37,761 nucleotides of DNA from Tepidibacillus decaturensis (GCF_001561915.1 NZ_LSKU01000001.1:1308116-1345876); one strand, 5' to 3'. Positions 17,515-25,870 are shown, counted from the first letter of the stretch. The notes: generated by a model not told the origin, from the sequence alone. Made by a program: numbers and translations.

Positions 17515-18369
17515 CTAAGATTTATACATCATGATTGCTAATGTTCCAGGACCTACATGAGTACCGATAACAGGTCCGATTTCCGTAATGACAAAATCCT
17601 GAACATTCATTTTTTCCCTTACGAGTTGTTCTAGCTTCTGAGCTTCTTCAAGGTTTATTGCATGAGAAATTCCTACACGTACTTTTTGATCTTTTGCATA
17701 ATCCATTAACATTTCTATAATCTTCGCCGTCGCTTTATTCCGTCCTCTTACTTTGTCAATTGCAAAAACTTCTCCTTGGTCATTCAAAGACAAAATAGGT
17801 TTGATGTTTAATAAAGATCCAAACAATGAGGAAGCCCTTCCAATACGTCCACCTTTATGTAAATAAGTTAAAGAGTCCACTAAAAAATAAACTTGAGTAT
17901 CCTTTATAAGTTCTTCTGCTATTTGAATCGCTTCTTCAAAGCTCTTGCCTGCCTTTACTGCTTCAGCAACTCCTACAACAATGATCCCAATCGAGTAAGA
18001 AGCCTTTTTTGAATCTAAAACTGCAACTTCGATTCCTTCTTCTTCGACCATAGACCTAGCAAGGAGTGCTGATTGGACGGTTCCACTTAATGCAGCTGAT
18101 AAATGAATCGAAATGATTTTGGCTTCATTTCCATTTGCCAACTTTTGATAAGTTTTAACAAAATCCATTGGAGATGGCTGTGATGTTGTTGGTAACTCAT
18201 CAGATTGCTTTAATTTTTCATAAAAAACATTGGGCGTAATGGTTTCCCCATCAAGGTAGGTTTGATTTTGCATATGTACCTTTAATGGGACAACCGTTAT
18301 TCCTAAAGATTGTGCAAGCTCTTTAGGGATATCTGCAGTACTATCAGTAACGACATAAACCTTCCCCAT
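17515..18369 (-). CDS. DegV family protein, probable fatty-acid-binding FakB
   Basis: DegV proteins hold a fatty acid while FakA phosphorylates its carboxyl group. The N-terminus VYVVTDSTADIPKEL is the family hallmark, the TTSQPSP motif is near residue 60, and a histidine in HLSAALSGTVQSA plus the GGRIGRA motif follow. 284 residues is typical. It starts 11 bp downstream of fakA (18381-20120), so the kinase and its carrier form one transcription unit. In B. subtilis the fakA homologue yloV is, as I recall, followed directly by sdaAB; here this gene lies between them. Bound chain type (saturated or unsaturated) cannot be told from sequence. Confidence 0.9.
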   Translation of the reverse strand: MGKVYVVTDSTADIPKELAQSLGITVVPLKVHMQNQTYLDGETITPNVFYEKLKQSDELPTTSQPSPMDFVKTYQKLANGNEAKIISIHLSAALSGTVQSALLARSMVEEEGIEVAVLDSKKASYSIGIIVVGVAEAVKAGKSFEEAIQIAEELIKDTQVYFLVDSLTYLHKGGRIGRASSLFGSLLNIKPILSLNDQGEVFAIDKVRGRNKATAKIIEMLMDYAKDQKVRVGISHAINLEEAQKLEQLVREKMNVQDFVITEIGPVIGTHVGPGTLAIMMYKS

Positions 18370-18380
18370 TTTGTCACCTC

Positions 18381-20120
18381 TTATTCCTCAAGTGAGAAAA
18401 TAAAATAATACAATGGTTGACCGCCATTATGTATTTCAACTTCGAGGTCTGGATAAGTTTCAGAAATTCTTTTCTCTAATTCATTCAATTGTTCAACATT
18501 TACATCTTCGCCATAGATAATGGTTAAGATCTCTTGATTTGTATCAATCATTTCCTTTAATAACATAAATGACGTCTCAAGCATGTCATTGGAAGTAGAA
18601 ATGATCTTTCCGTCGGCAATCCCTAAATAATCACCAGCTTTAATTTCCATACCTTCAAATTTTGAATCTCTAACTGCATAGGTTACCTGTCCTGTTTTAA
18701 CGTGTGCTAAGGCTTCAACCATCAATTCTTTATTTTCTTCTAATGAAGCATTCGGATTAAATGATAATAAAGCCGTCATTCCTTGAGGAATAGATTTAGA
18801 TGGAATCACCGCGACAGGCTGATCCACAAGTTTTTGCGCTTGTTCAGCTGCAAGAATGATATTACTGTTATTTGGAAGAATAATATATTTTTCTGCATGA
18901 ACTTCTTTCATGGCATTAACAATATCTTCAGTACTTGGATTCATCGTTTGCCCACCACTAATGACGATATCTACCCCAAGACTCTTAAAAATTTCACTAA
19001 TCCCTTCTCCCAAGGCAACAGCAATGATTCCATAGGGTTGTACCTCTTTTGTCGCTTCATCGTCCATATTTTCTTCAGTCTTTCCATTACTAGACTCAAC
19101 ATTTCCAGCAGTATCATGATAATATCCTTCACCTAAGACGATGTGGCTATGCTGCTCCCTCATATTATCAATTTTAATTTTATGTAGACTTCCAAAGTTC
19201 ATTGCAAAATTTAAAACGTCACCAGGATGTTCAGCGTGAATATGAACTTTAACAATTTCATCGTCAGCAACAACTAACAGAGAATCACCAAATTTAGAAA
19301 TATTCTTTCTAAATTCTATCTCATCAAATGATTTAGCTTTTATTATTTGTTCATTTAGTCCAACGATAAATTCGGTACAATATCCAAATTCAATTTCTTC
19401 TGTTGAGAGCTTTGCTTGAACGGGTTGATGTTTATGAGCCATCTCTGCCAAACTAGTTTGTTCTCTATTTTCCATCACCGATTCTTCAAATTGAAGCGTT
19501 TCTTCCCCTTTTAGAGCAGCCAAAAATCCTTCATAAATAAAGATTAAGCCTTGTCCCCCGGCATCAACGACCCCAACTTCTTTTAATACAGGCAACAAAT
19601 CCGGTGTCTTCAATAGAGCAACTTTTCCTTTAGCAATCGTCTCTTCCATCACTTTCACGATGTTCGTTTCACGGCGAGCCACTTTTATCGCTTCTCGAGC
19701 CGCTTCTCTAGACACCGTTAAAATCGTTCCTTCAACAGGTTTCATTACCGCTTTATAAGCAGTATCAACACCTAGTTTAAGCGCATCAGCAAATTGTTTA
19801 CTATCGATGGTCTCAAAGTTACTTACATATTTAGAGAAACCTCTAAACAACTGTGACAAAATCACACCTGAATTTCCCCTCGCTCCCATCAATAAACCTT
19901 TTGCAAGGGCCCCAGCAGCTTTGCCGATATGATCGGTATTGATTTTCTTCAACTCGTTAACACCTGATGTAAGTGATAAATTCATATTGGTTCCTGTATC
20001 ACCGTCTGGGACAGGAAATACATTTAGCGCATCAACATCTTTTACATGACGATTAAGATTTTGCGCTCCAGCAAGAACCATTTGCGTAAATAATTTTCCA
20101 TCTATTTGTCGGTCGTTCAC
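18381..20120 (-). CDS. fakA: Fatty acid kinase, ATP-binding subunit FakA (YloV)
   Basis: Phosphorylates FakB-bound fatty acid to acyl-phosphate, which PlsX and PlsY then use for lipid synthesis. The N-terminal DhaL-type kinase domain (residues 1-200) has the magnesium/ATP motif VFPVPDGDTGTNMNLS and the phosphate-binding RGNSGVILSQ. A middle domain and a C-terminal EDD/DegV-like domain follow. 579 residues is slightly longer than usual, with an acidic, Asn/Glu-rich linker near residues 330-355. It starts 15 bp after the Asp23-family gene. Confidence 0.92.
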   Translation of the reverse strand: MNDRQIDGKLFTQMVLAGAQNLNRHVKDVDALNVFPVPDGDTGTNMNLSLTSGVNELKKINTDHIGKAAGALAKGLLMGARGNSGVILSQLFRGFSKYVSNFETIDSKQFADALKLGVDTAYKAVMKPVEGTILTVSREAAREAIKVARRETNIVKVMEETIAKGKVALLKTPDLLPVLKEVGVVDAGGQGLIFIYEGFLAALKGEETLQFEESVMENREQTSLAEMAHKHQPVQAKLSTEEIEFGYCTEFIVGLNEQIIKAKSFDEIEFRKNISKFGDSLLVVADDEIVKVHIHAEHPGDVLNFAMNFGSLHKIKIDNMREQHSHIVLGEGYYHDTAGNVESSNGKTEENMDDEATKEVQPYGIIAVALGEGISEIFKSLGVDIVISGGQTMNPSTEDIVNAMKEVHAEKYIILPNNSNIILAAEQAQKLVDQPVAVIPSKSIPQGMTALLSFNPNASLEENKELMVEALAHVKTGQVTYAVRDSKFEGMEIKAGDYLGIADGKIISTSNDMLETSFMLLKEMIDTNQEILTIIYGEDVNVEQLNELEKRISETYPDLEVEIHNGGQPLYYFIFSLEE

Positions 20121-20135
20121 AAAAATCCTCCTTAC

Positions 20136-20498
20136 CTACACTTGGGTCACACGGACACCTTGCACCATTACATTTACTCTAGAAACCTTAACACCAATCG
20201 TATTCTCTAATGTATAAATTACTTTTTGTTGCACATTATGAGCAACCTCTGAAATTTTAGTACCGTAACTAACAATAATATACATATCAATAACAACCTC
20301 TTCATTTTCGCTACGCACTTCAATTCCTCTGCTAAGGTTCTCTCTTCTTAGTAATTCCGCAATACCATCTTTAATTTGCTTACGAGAAGCCATACCAACC
20401 AAGCCAAAGACTTCCATTGCTGCAACTCCTGCAACAGTAGCAATCACTTCATTGGTAATAAAAACTTTGCCTAACTGATTTGACATTTCAATTGTCAT
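20136..20498 (-). CDS. yloU: Asp23/Gls24 family envelope stress protein (YloU)
   Basis: Small (120 residues) member of the Asp23/DUF322 family. The segment GKVFITNEVIATVAGVAAMEVFGLVGM is the family's N-terminal signature. A central VDMYIIVSYGTKISEVAHNVQQKV block follows. Family members are membrane-associated and linked to cell-envelope homeostasis; the molecular role is not known. It is located directly upstream of fakA, as in most Firmicutes, and divergent from rpmB. ATG at 20498 follows AGGGGGATTAACTC. Confidence 0.92.
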   Translation of the reverse strand: MTIEMSNQLGKVFITNEVIATVAGVAAMEVFGLVGMASRKQIKDGIAELLRRENLSRGIEVRSENEEVVIDMYIIVSYGTKISEVAHNVQQKVIYTLENTIGVKVSRVNVMVQGVRVTQV

Positions 20499-20612
20499 GA
20501 GTTAATCCCCCTAAGAAATAGTATACCTTTGGGCTATATCTTATTTTACTATATATATTGTCATAATAAAAGTTTTTGATGATTTTTTATGGAATTCTGG
20601 TTCAAACTCGAC

Positions 20613-20641
20613 TTGAAAAAAGGAATTTGATATGCTACTAT
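20613..20641 (+). promoter_or_regulatory. Sigma-A promoter of rpmB
   Basis: TTGAAA (20613-20618), 17-bp spacer, TACTAT (20636-20641). The leader to the rpmB start is about 70 nt and ends with the ribosome-binding site AAGGGGGTGG. Confidence 0.7.
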
Positions 20642-20719
20642 ATCCAAGTATGTAATTCTTTGTGTATGTAACATCATTATTATTCATGTTTTTTAAGTAG
20701 TTTATAAGGGGGTGGGCAC

Positions 20720-20908
20720 ATGTCTCGTAAGTGCTATGTTACTGGTAAGAAAGGGCGTACAGGAAATGCTGTAAGTCACTCCAATCGTAAAAATAAACGC
20801 AAATGGGGCGTTAATGTACAAAAAGTTCGTATTTTAGTAGATGGCAAACCAAAACGTGTTTATGTAAGTACTAGAGCTTTAAAATCAGGTAAAGTTACTC
20901 GTGTTTAA
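20720..20908 (+). CDS. rpmB: Ribosomal protein L28
   Basis: Large-subunit ribosomal protein of 62 residues. [21 protein letters not shown] is the L28 N-terminus; only Cys5 is present, so it is the zinc-free form. Very basic. ATG at 20720 follows a strong AAGGGGGTGG. It is monocistronic, divergent from yloU, convergent with spoVM, and ends at a bidirectional terminator. The same setting occurs in B. subtilis. Confidence 0.98.
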   Translation: MSRKCYVTGKKGRTGNAVSHSNRKNKRKWGVNVQKVRILVDGKPKRVYVSTRALKSGKVTRV

Positions 20909-20926
20909 TGAAGATTTTTGAATACA

Positions 20927-20952
20927 AAAAAGCACCAATCTTGGTGCTTTTT
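20927..20952. terminator. Bidirectional terminator between rpmB and spoVM
   Basis: AGCACCAA/TTGGTGCT stem flanked by A-runs on one side and T-runs on the other, so it works for rpmB (+) and spoVM (-). The T-run after the stem is five bases on the plus strand and six on the minus strand. Confidence 0.88.
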
Positions 20953-20990
20953 CTACTGTTTAAAATGAAGAATAAGTCCTATTCACGAAC

Positions 20991-21074
20991 TTACTTCTCT
21001 TTTTGGAAGATTCCCATGACGGCTTTTACAAAGCCTCCTAAAAATTTTGGAAGTTTGATTGTATAGAATCTCAC
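20991..21074 (-). CDS. spoVM: Stage V sporulation protein M (SpoVM)
   Basis: A 27-residue amphipathic peptide, MRFYTIKLPKFLGG at its N-terminus, followed by a short basic helix ending in KEK. In B. subtilis SpoVM (26 residues, with the very similar MKFYTIKLPKFLGG) recognises the convex forespore surface and anchors SpoIVA to begin spore-coat assembly. Pro9 and the GG pair are conserved here. Translation starts at GTG (21074), preceded by AAGGGAGGGGT. The location between rpmB and thiN is the same as in B. subtilis, which with the sequence makes the identification firm. It shows that the organism belongs to the endospore formers. Confidence 0.95.
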   Translation of the reverse strand: MRFYTIKLPKFLGGFVKAVMGIFQKEK

Positions 21075-21152
21075 CCCTACCCCTCCCTTATGGAAACGTT
21101 CATTATTCTCAGATTTAATGAAAAGATCATCAAATACACAAGTGCCTAATAC

Positions 21153-21181
21153 AGTATATTCATCTATCCAATAAAATGTAC
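21153..21181 (-). promoter_or_regulatory. Weak candidate sigma-E promoter of spoVM
   Basis: GTACATT (21175-21181), 14-bp spacer, AATATACT (21153-21160) on the minus strand each match about five of seven positions of the sigma-E boxes. It lies directly after the thiN terminator. B. subtilis spoVM is sigma-E dependent, which is why I looked; the match is modest. Confidence 0.3.
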
Positions 21182-21210
21182 AAAAAAAGCAACTATTTTT
21201 TATAGCTGCT
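21182..21210 (-). terminator. Terminator of thiN
   Basis: AGCAGCTA/TAGTTGCT stem (one G-T pair) with an A/T loop followed by seven T on the minus strand. It touches the thiN stop codon and separates thiN from spoVM. Confidence 0.82.
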
Positions 21211-21857
21211 TAGTCTTTACTTTCAATGATTAATAATATTCCTTTTAAGATTAAAATCGTTCCCTTTTCCTCTACTAATTCATTACTTATTCCATAGGGT
21301 ATGCCTAGTTTCATTACTGCATTTTGAAGCGGGTATTTGAATCCGGAAATCGTTAATCCCTCTACTTGATCACTAAATGGAATTAATGATACATAAGTAT
21401 ATTTACTTTTATCAATAATTTTTCTCTGTCCAGGTAAAAGGATTTGAATTCGGTTATTACCACCTATCATGACAGCTTCCACATTCTTTTCAGCTGCTTG
21501 CAATAGGACATGAATGTTCGCTATTACATGGTCTAACCGGGTTCCAATCCCCCCTAATAAAGTAATACGTTTTATATTTAAAGTAAGTGCTAACTGTACA
21601 GCTAATTCTGTATCTGTTTCATCCTTTTCGGCGGGAGACTGATGAATTCGATCGGCGTATTGGGTTTTTACTTTTTCAAAGAAAGAAGTATCAACCGAAT
21701 CAAAATCGCCAACAATATAATCTGGTACAATCCCATGAATAATAAGCCATTCTGCCCCACGATCAACCCCAATTACAATTGCACTTTTTTTGATGAAGGG
21801 TAAAATGCTTTCAGTAAGTAGTCCACCTGTTACAATCATAACCTCTTCCTTACCCAT
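21210..21857 (-). CDS. thiN: Thiamine pyrophosphokinase
   Basis: Transfers pyrophosphate from ATP to thiamine, making thiamine pyrophosphate. Family motifs: IGVDRGAEWLI, PDYIVGDFDSVD with acidic metal ligands, SPAEKDETDTELAVQLAL, and LGGIGTRLDHVIANIHVL. 215 residues is normal. ATG at 21857 is preceded by GAGGGAGTAGTAA. There is no thiamine riboswitch in its leader that I can see. In B. subtilis thiN follows rpe directly; here the opu/gbsR cassette lies between them. Confidence 0.95.
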   Translation of the reverse strand: MGKEEVMIVTGGLLTESILPFIKKSAIVIGVDRGAEWLIIHGIVPDYIVGDFDSVDTSFFEKVKTQYADRIHQSPAEKDETDTELAVQLALTLNIKRITLLGGIGTRLDHVIANIHVLLQAAEKNVEAVMIGGNNRIQILLPGQRKIIDKSKYTYVSLIPFSDQVEGLTISGFKYPLQNAVMKLGIPYGISNELVEEKGTILILKGILLIIESKD

Positions 21858-21924
21858 TTACTACTCCCTCACTTCTTTACCATATGGTTAGATTTATAAC
21901 TAATTGTATCAAATTTATATGAAT

Positions 21925-21951
21925 GAAGAAAAGAAAGTTATCTTTCTTTAC
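21925..21951 (-). repeat. Post-terminator motif, copy 4
   Basis: Minus strand AAAGAAAGATAACTTTCTTT, an almost perfect palindrome, begins about 10 bp beyond the opuAC hairpin. Its TAACTTTCTT core is the same as in the other four copies. It lies between opuAC and thiN. Confidence 0.6.
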
Positions 21952-21954
21952 TAA

Positions 21955-21980
21955 GAAAAGGGACATGATTTACATGCCCC
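21955..21980 (-). terminator. Terminator of the opuA operon
   Basis: GGGGCATG/CATGTCCC stem with one A-C mismatch, followed by TTTTCTT on the minus strand, 9 bp after the opuAC stop. Confidence 0.75.
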
Positions 21981-21989
21981 ACTCTCAAG

Positions 21990-22889
21990 TTATTCAGCTG
22001 ATAACCAAGCTTTTATTTTCTCTTCGTTCTCTTCTACCCATTTTTTTGCTGCTTCTGTCTCATCCATTCCATCCTGAATCCATCCCATTACTTGTTCCAT
22101 ATCGGAAGGTTCCCAATAAAATTGATCAAAGAAATTGTAAAGGGTTGGATCATCTTCTTTTAAACCTTTACGAACAAGTGTATCGATTTCCTCTGCTTCT
22201 CCATATATTCCCTTTGGATCTTCAAGATATTTTAAGTCATATTTAGCAAACATCCAATGAGGGGTCCAACCTGTTACTACAATCCACTCATTATTTTTAT
22301 AGGCTCGATCTAGTGCTGCTGTCATAGCTGCATCGGAACTTGAGCGAAGATTAAGGTCTAGCCCATATTTTTCGATGGCAATATCAGTTGTAGCCATAAT
22401 TCCTGCCCCAGCGTCGATTCCGACGATGTCACCATTAAATTTGTCTTTATTCTCATTTAAGTCTTCAATAGAGTTAATATCCACATACTTTGGTACTACT
22501 AAACCAATAATCGTTCCTTCTAAATTAGGCCCTAAATTTTCTAACTTATCTTTGTGTTTTTCATACAATGCTTTCTGTGTGGTTGGTAACCAAGCAGCAA
22601 CAGTTGCATCTGCTTCACCACTAGCGACAGAGTTGTACATTGCACCAGGATTTACCTGTTTCATATCAACTTCATAGCCTAATTTATCTTCCAGAATGGT
22701 TTTAACAACATTTGTGCTTGCAATTTCTGATGCCCATGCAACATAAGAAAGAGTAACTTTTCTTTTTGCTTTTTGTTCATTTTTTGCTATTTGATCCTCT
22801 GAAGTTGGAGTTGAACTACATCCACTTAGAACCAAACCTAAGCTCAAAACGGAAATTAATAAGAAAACACCTACTTTTTTCATGTTCAT
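21990..22889 (-). CDS. opuAC: Glycine betaine-binding lipoprotein (OpuAC)
   Basis: Extracellular solute-binding subunit of an OpuA-type ABC importer for glycine betaine and related osmoprotectants. The N-terminus is a lipoprotein signal with lipobox LSGC (Cys24). The OpuAC domain carries tryptophans suited to an aromatic cage for a quaternary amine: YVAWASE near residue 52, VTGWTPHWMFAKYDL, and FYWEPSDM. 299 residues. ATG at 22889 is preceded by AGGAGGGGAATTTC. It is 19 bp downstream of opuAB and last in the operon. Confidence 0.93.
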   Translation of the reverse strand: MNMKKVGVFLLISVLSLGLVLSGCSSTPTSEDQIAKNEQKAKRKVTLSYVAWASEIASTNVVKTILEDKLGYEVDMKQVNPGAMYNSVASGEADATVAAWLPTTQKALYEKHKDKLENLGPNLEGTIIGLVVPKYVDINSIEDLNENKDKFNGDIVGIDAGAGIMATTDIAIEKYGLDLNLRSSSDAAMTAALDRAYKNNEWIVVTGWTPHWMFAKYDLKYLEDPKGIYGEAEEIDTLVRKGLKEDDPTLYNFFDQFYWEPSDMEQVMGWIQDGMDETEAAKKWVEENEEKIKAWLSAE

Positions 22890-22908
22890 GAAATTCCCCT
22901 CCTATTTT

Positions 22909-23760
22909 TTATCTATTATTTTTGCGTTGACCAAGGTTTTGGGTTAGGCGGTCTAAAATAATAGCCAATACAACAACTGCTAATCCTGCTTCAAAACCAA
23001 CACCAATTTCTAAATTGGTAACCGCATATAAGACAACTTCACCCAATCCTGACGCCCCAATCATTGAGGCAATAACAACCATGGACAACGAAAGCATAAT
23101 CGTTTGATTGATTCCTGCCATAATCGTTGGCAAAGCTAAAGGGATTTGCACCTTCCATAGTTTTTGTCCGCCTGTAGAACCAAAGGAATCTGCAGCTTCA
23201 ATTAATTCACTAGGTACCTGTCTAATGCCTAAATTCGTTAATCGGATCGTTGGAGGCATCGCAAATACGACAGATGAAAGCACGCCCGGTACCACTCCAA
23301 TACTAAAGAACATTATCGCAGGTAATAAGTAAACAAAGGCTGGCATGGTTTGCATCATATCTAGAATTGGGGTAACAAAGTCCCTAACCACATCATTTCT
23401 TGCCGACCAAATACCAATCGGGATTCCAATAATAAAAGAAATAAAAGCTGAAGAAAGAACTAATGATAAAGTTTCCATGGTTTCTTTCCATAAATCCATA
23501 TTATAAATGTATAGAAATCCTATCAAAGTAAAGATCGTCATTGATTTTTTCTTTGTTAATAACCAGGACAGTAAGACGATCCCAATGATGAAAACTGGAA
23601 TAGGTATGGTTTGCAAGAAATGGGTAAGAGAATCAATAGGAACACCTACACCTTTTTTGAAAGCATCAAAAAAAGGTTGGTACTCTGTGGTCATAAATTC
23701 AGTTATTTGATCTATCCATTCTCTTATTGGTAGTTTGTGATTATTCATCCATTGGTCCAT
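22909..23760 (-). CDS. opuAB: Glycine betaine ABC transporter permease (OpuAB)
   Basis: Membrane subunit of the OpuA importer. About six hydrophobic segments run from residue 45 to the end. The cytoplasmic EAA-type loop, ELIEAADSFGSTGGQKLWKVQIPLALPTIMAGINQ, matches binding-protein-dependent permeases that contact the ATPase. About 283 residues. I choose ATG 23760, spaced well from GGGGTG; ATG 23766 is only one base from that site. Both overlap the end of opuAA, so translation is probably coupled. Confidence 0.93.
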   Translation of the reverse strand: MDQWMNNHKLPIREWIDQITEFMTTEYQPFFDAFKKGVGVPIDSLTHFLQTIPIPVFIIGIVLLSWLLTKKKSMTIFTLIGFLYIYNMDLWKETMETLSLVLSSAFISFIIGIPIGIWSARNDVVRDFVTPILDMMQTMPAFVYLLPAIMFFSIGVVPGVLSSVVFAMPPTIRLTNLGIRQVPSELIEAADSFGSTGGQKLWKVQIPLALPTIMAGINQTIMLSLSMVVIASMIGASGLGEVVLYAVTNLEIGVGFEAGLAVVVLAIILDRLTQNLGQRKNNR

Positions 23761-24948
23761 CTTCATTCACCCCATTTCCTGATAAGGCTCCAATCACTGC
23801 GCCACGAATCACTGCCCCTTTTAAACGTTTATCTTCATCGACAACAGCAACTGGTATTTTTGCTACAGCAACTAAAGGCAATAAGTCACTTAATACCGTT
23901 TCCGGCTTAACCCTTAGCACATCTTTTATCATGACTACATCAATAGGTAAATTCTGTTTTATTGCCCGATCTGCATCCTCTGCTGTTAACGCGCCAACTA
24001 GTTGTTTTAAACGATTGACTACATAAATACTAGATATTCCCAAATCTCTCATTCTTTTTAAAGCGACTCTAGGGCCATCTTTTTCAATCGTTACCGACTC
24101 AGGTCGTTTCATTACATTAGCTGCCGTTAATACTTTAGACCAGTCTACATCTTCAACAAATCGTTCTACATACTCATTAGCTGGATTCATCATGATTTCT
24201 TCTGGCGTACCAATTTGTACAATTGATCCATCTTTCATCAATGCAATCCGGTCGCCAATTCTTAATGCCTCATCCAAATCGTGTGTAATAAAAATGATTG
24301 TTTTTTCATTTTAGCTTGTAATTCAATTAATTCATCTTGCATTTCTTTTCGAATCAAAGGATCTAAAGCACTAAAGGCTTCATCCATCAATAAAATTTCT
24401 GGATCATTTGCTAGTGCCCTTGCTAGTCCAACCCTTTGTTGCATTCCGCCACTTAATTGATCAGGATATTGTTGTTCCCAACCCTTCAAACCGACCAATT
24501 CTAAGGCCTGTTTCGCTTGTTTTACCCTACTATCCTTATGTAAACCTTGGATTTCTAATCCATACTCCACATTTTCAAGAACAGTTTTATGAGGAAATAG
24601 CGCAAACCGTTGGAATACCATACTAATCTTTTTCCTTCTTACCTCTCGAAGTTGATCTTGTCTCATCTTCGTGATTTCCTCATTTTGAATCCATATCTGG
24701 CCAGCTGTGGGTTCAATTAATCGATTAAGCATTCGCACTAATGTAGACTTACCACTACCTGATAATCCCATAATCACAAATATTTCACCCTGATAAACAC
24801 CAAAGTTCGCTTGATTTACTCCTACTGTTAATCCTGTTTGATTTAAGATTGTATTTTTATCGATTCCTTTATTTAACATTTCAATTGCTTTACTGGGGTT
24901 GTGACCAAAAATTTTAGTTAAATTTTTCACCTCTAATATCTTCTCCAT
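23741..24948 (-). CDS. opuAA: Glycine betaine ABC transporter ATPase (OpuAA), frameshifted in this sequence
   Basis: ATP-hydrolysing subunit of the OpuA importer. Walker A is in [15 protein letters not shown], the ABC signature in [15 protein letters not shown], and Walker B in [14 protein letters not shown]. The C-terminal part holds two CBS domains (about the last 130 residues), thought to sense ionic strength. The frame breaks at the six-A run (T run 24301-24306 on the plus strand), just before the H-loop. With seven bases there the sequence reads through [18 protein letters not shown] to a normal 402-residue protein. ATG 24948 follows AGAGGTGGATT; an upstream in-frame codon at 24972 is not supported. 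It is the first gene of the operon. Confidence 0.9.
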
Positions 24949-25267
24949 AATCCACCTCTTCTCGAAGCACATTTCAAATGATTACTTTTCTATTTTAAGA
25001 AAACCTCGAATAAGAAACAAACATTATATTCCGTTATTTCCTTGTATATTGTTCATTCAGAAAAAACTGTACAAAATTATTTTAGTGTATACTTAGAAAT
25101 CCTTTCAGATCCTGCCATATGATACCTATCTTAACTCTTTACTGAAATGGCTCAATTAGTTACAATAAAAATCGAATGTTTTAATAAGAAAAGTACATTT
25201 TAGTATAATCATTTGTTTTTTAGTTTGAATGAATAAATAGACGTTAAGATGGGGAGCGGATCCATCA
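24949..25267. other. Divergent regulatory region opuAA/gbsR
   Basis: This 319-bp gap holds no gene that I can support. It is AT-rich. On the minus strand a TATAAT at 25023-25028 could be the -10 box for opuAA, but I see no good -35 box. The plus strand has a candidate gbsR promoter at 25181-25209. A GbsR operator may lie here; I could not identify one. Confidence 0.4.
25181..25209 (+). promoter_or_regulatory. Candidate promoter of gbsR
   Basis: A perfect TATAAT (25204-25209), a 17-bp spacer and a weak -35 box TTAATA (25181-25186). The leader to the gbsR start would be about 50 nt. Confidence 0.45.
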
Positions 25268-25819
25268 ATGAGAGATGATCAACAAATCTTAGAAGAGGCT
25301 CGGGAAAGGGTCATTCAATCGATTGCTGATAACATGGACTTATATGGGATTACAGACTCTATAGGTAGATTATATGGTACTCTTTATTTTTCTGATCGTG
25401 CCTTAACCCTTGATGAAATGCGGGAAAGCTTAGGTATGAGTAAAACCAGTATGAGTACTGGAGTTCGAACTTTATTAGATACAAAGATGGTACATAAGGT
25501 TTGGAAAAAAGGTGTAAGAAAGGATCTTTACCAAGCAGAAGGAGACTGGTATAAAACCTTTTTTGATTTTTTCTCTACAAAGTGGAAAAGGGCTATTGAA
25601 ATCAACTTAGCAGCTATTGAAAAATCAAAACAAGATTATAGTTATTTGATAGAACGAAAGGAAACTATACAAGAAATCAGAGAGCTCGCCCAATTAGACT
25701 TAAAAAAGCTAGAAGAAGCTGAAAGCTATTATTTTTGGTTAGAAAAACTAATCGACACTTTTGAGTCAGGGGAGATTTTCAAACTGATTCCAAAAATCAA
25801 AGATAACCCACAAAAGTGA
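25268..25819 (+). CDS. gbsR: GbsR/MarR-type transcriptional regulator
   Basis: Winged helix-turn-helix regulator of the GbsR group, which in B. subtilis represses choline uptake and glycine betaine synthesis genes in a choline-dependent way. The N-terminal segment SIGRLYGTLYFSDRALTLDEMRE and the recognition-helix region MSKTSMSTGVRTLLDTKMV (near residues 56-74) match that group. 183 residues. Placed divergently from opuAA, it most likely controls this transporter; no gbsA, gbsB or opuB is in the window. ATG 25268 follows GGGGAGCGG at a rather long spacing. Its last codons and stop lie inside hairpin repeat copy B. Confidence 0.9.
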   Translation: MRDDQQILEEARERVIQSIADNMDLYGITDSIGRLYGTLYFSDRALTLDEMRESLGMSKTSMSTGVRTLLDTKMVHKVWKKGVRKDLYQAEGDWYKTFFDFFSTKWKRAIEINLAAIEKSKQDYSYLIERKETIQEIRELAQLDLKKLEEAESYYFWLEKLIDTFESGEIFKLIPKIKDNPQK

Positions 25820-25858
25820 CGATCTCCTTCAAAGCGTATTCCGATTACTTTTGTGGGG
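25807..25858. repeat. Dispersed 52-bp hairpin repeat, copy B
   Basis: Arms CCCACAAAAGT and ACTTTTGTGGG pair over 11 bp around a loop of about 30 bases. It is the reverse complement of copy A (13560-13611) with a few substitutions. Its left arm forms the last codons and the stop of gbsR, so in vivo it would be a 3'-end hairpin of the gbsR mRNA. Confidence 0.75.
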
Positions 25859-25870
25859 TTCTATTATAAT

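Noticed and set aside
21858-21924. A thiamine pyrophosphate riboswitch upstream of thiN.
   Set aside because: The leader is too short and lacks the conserved CUGAGA-type core.
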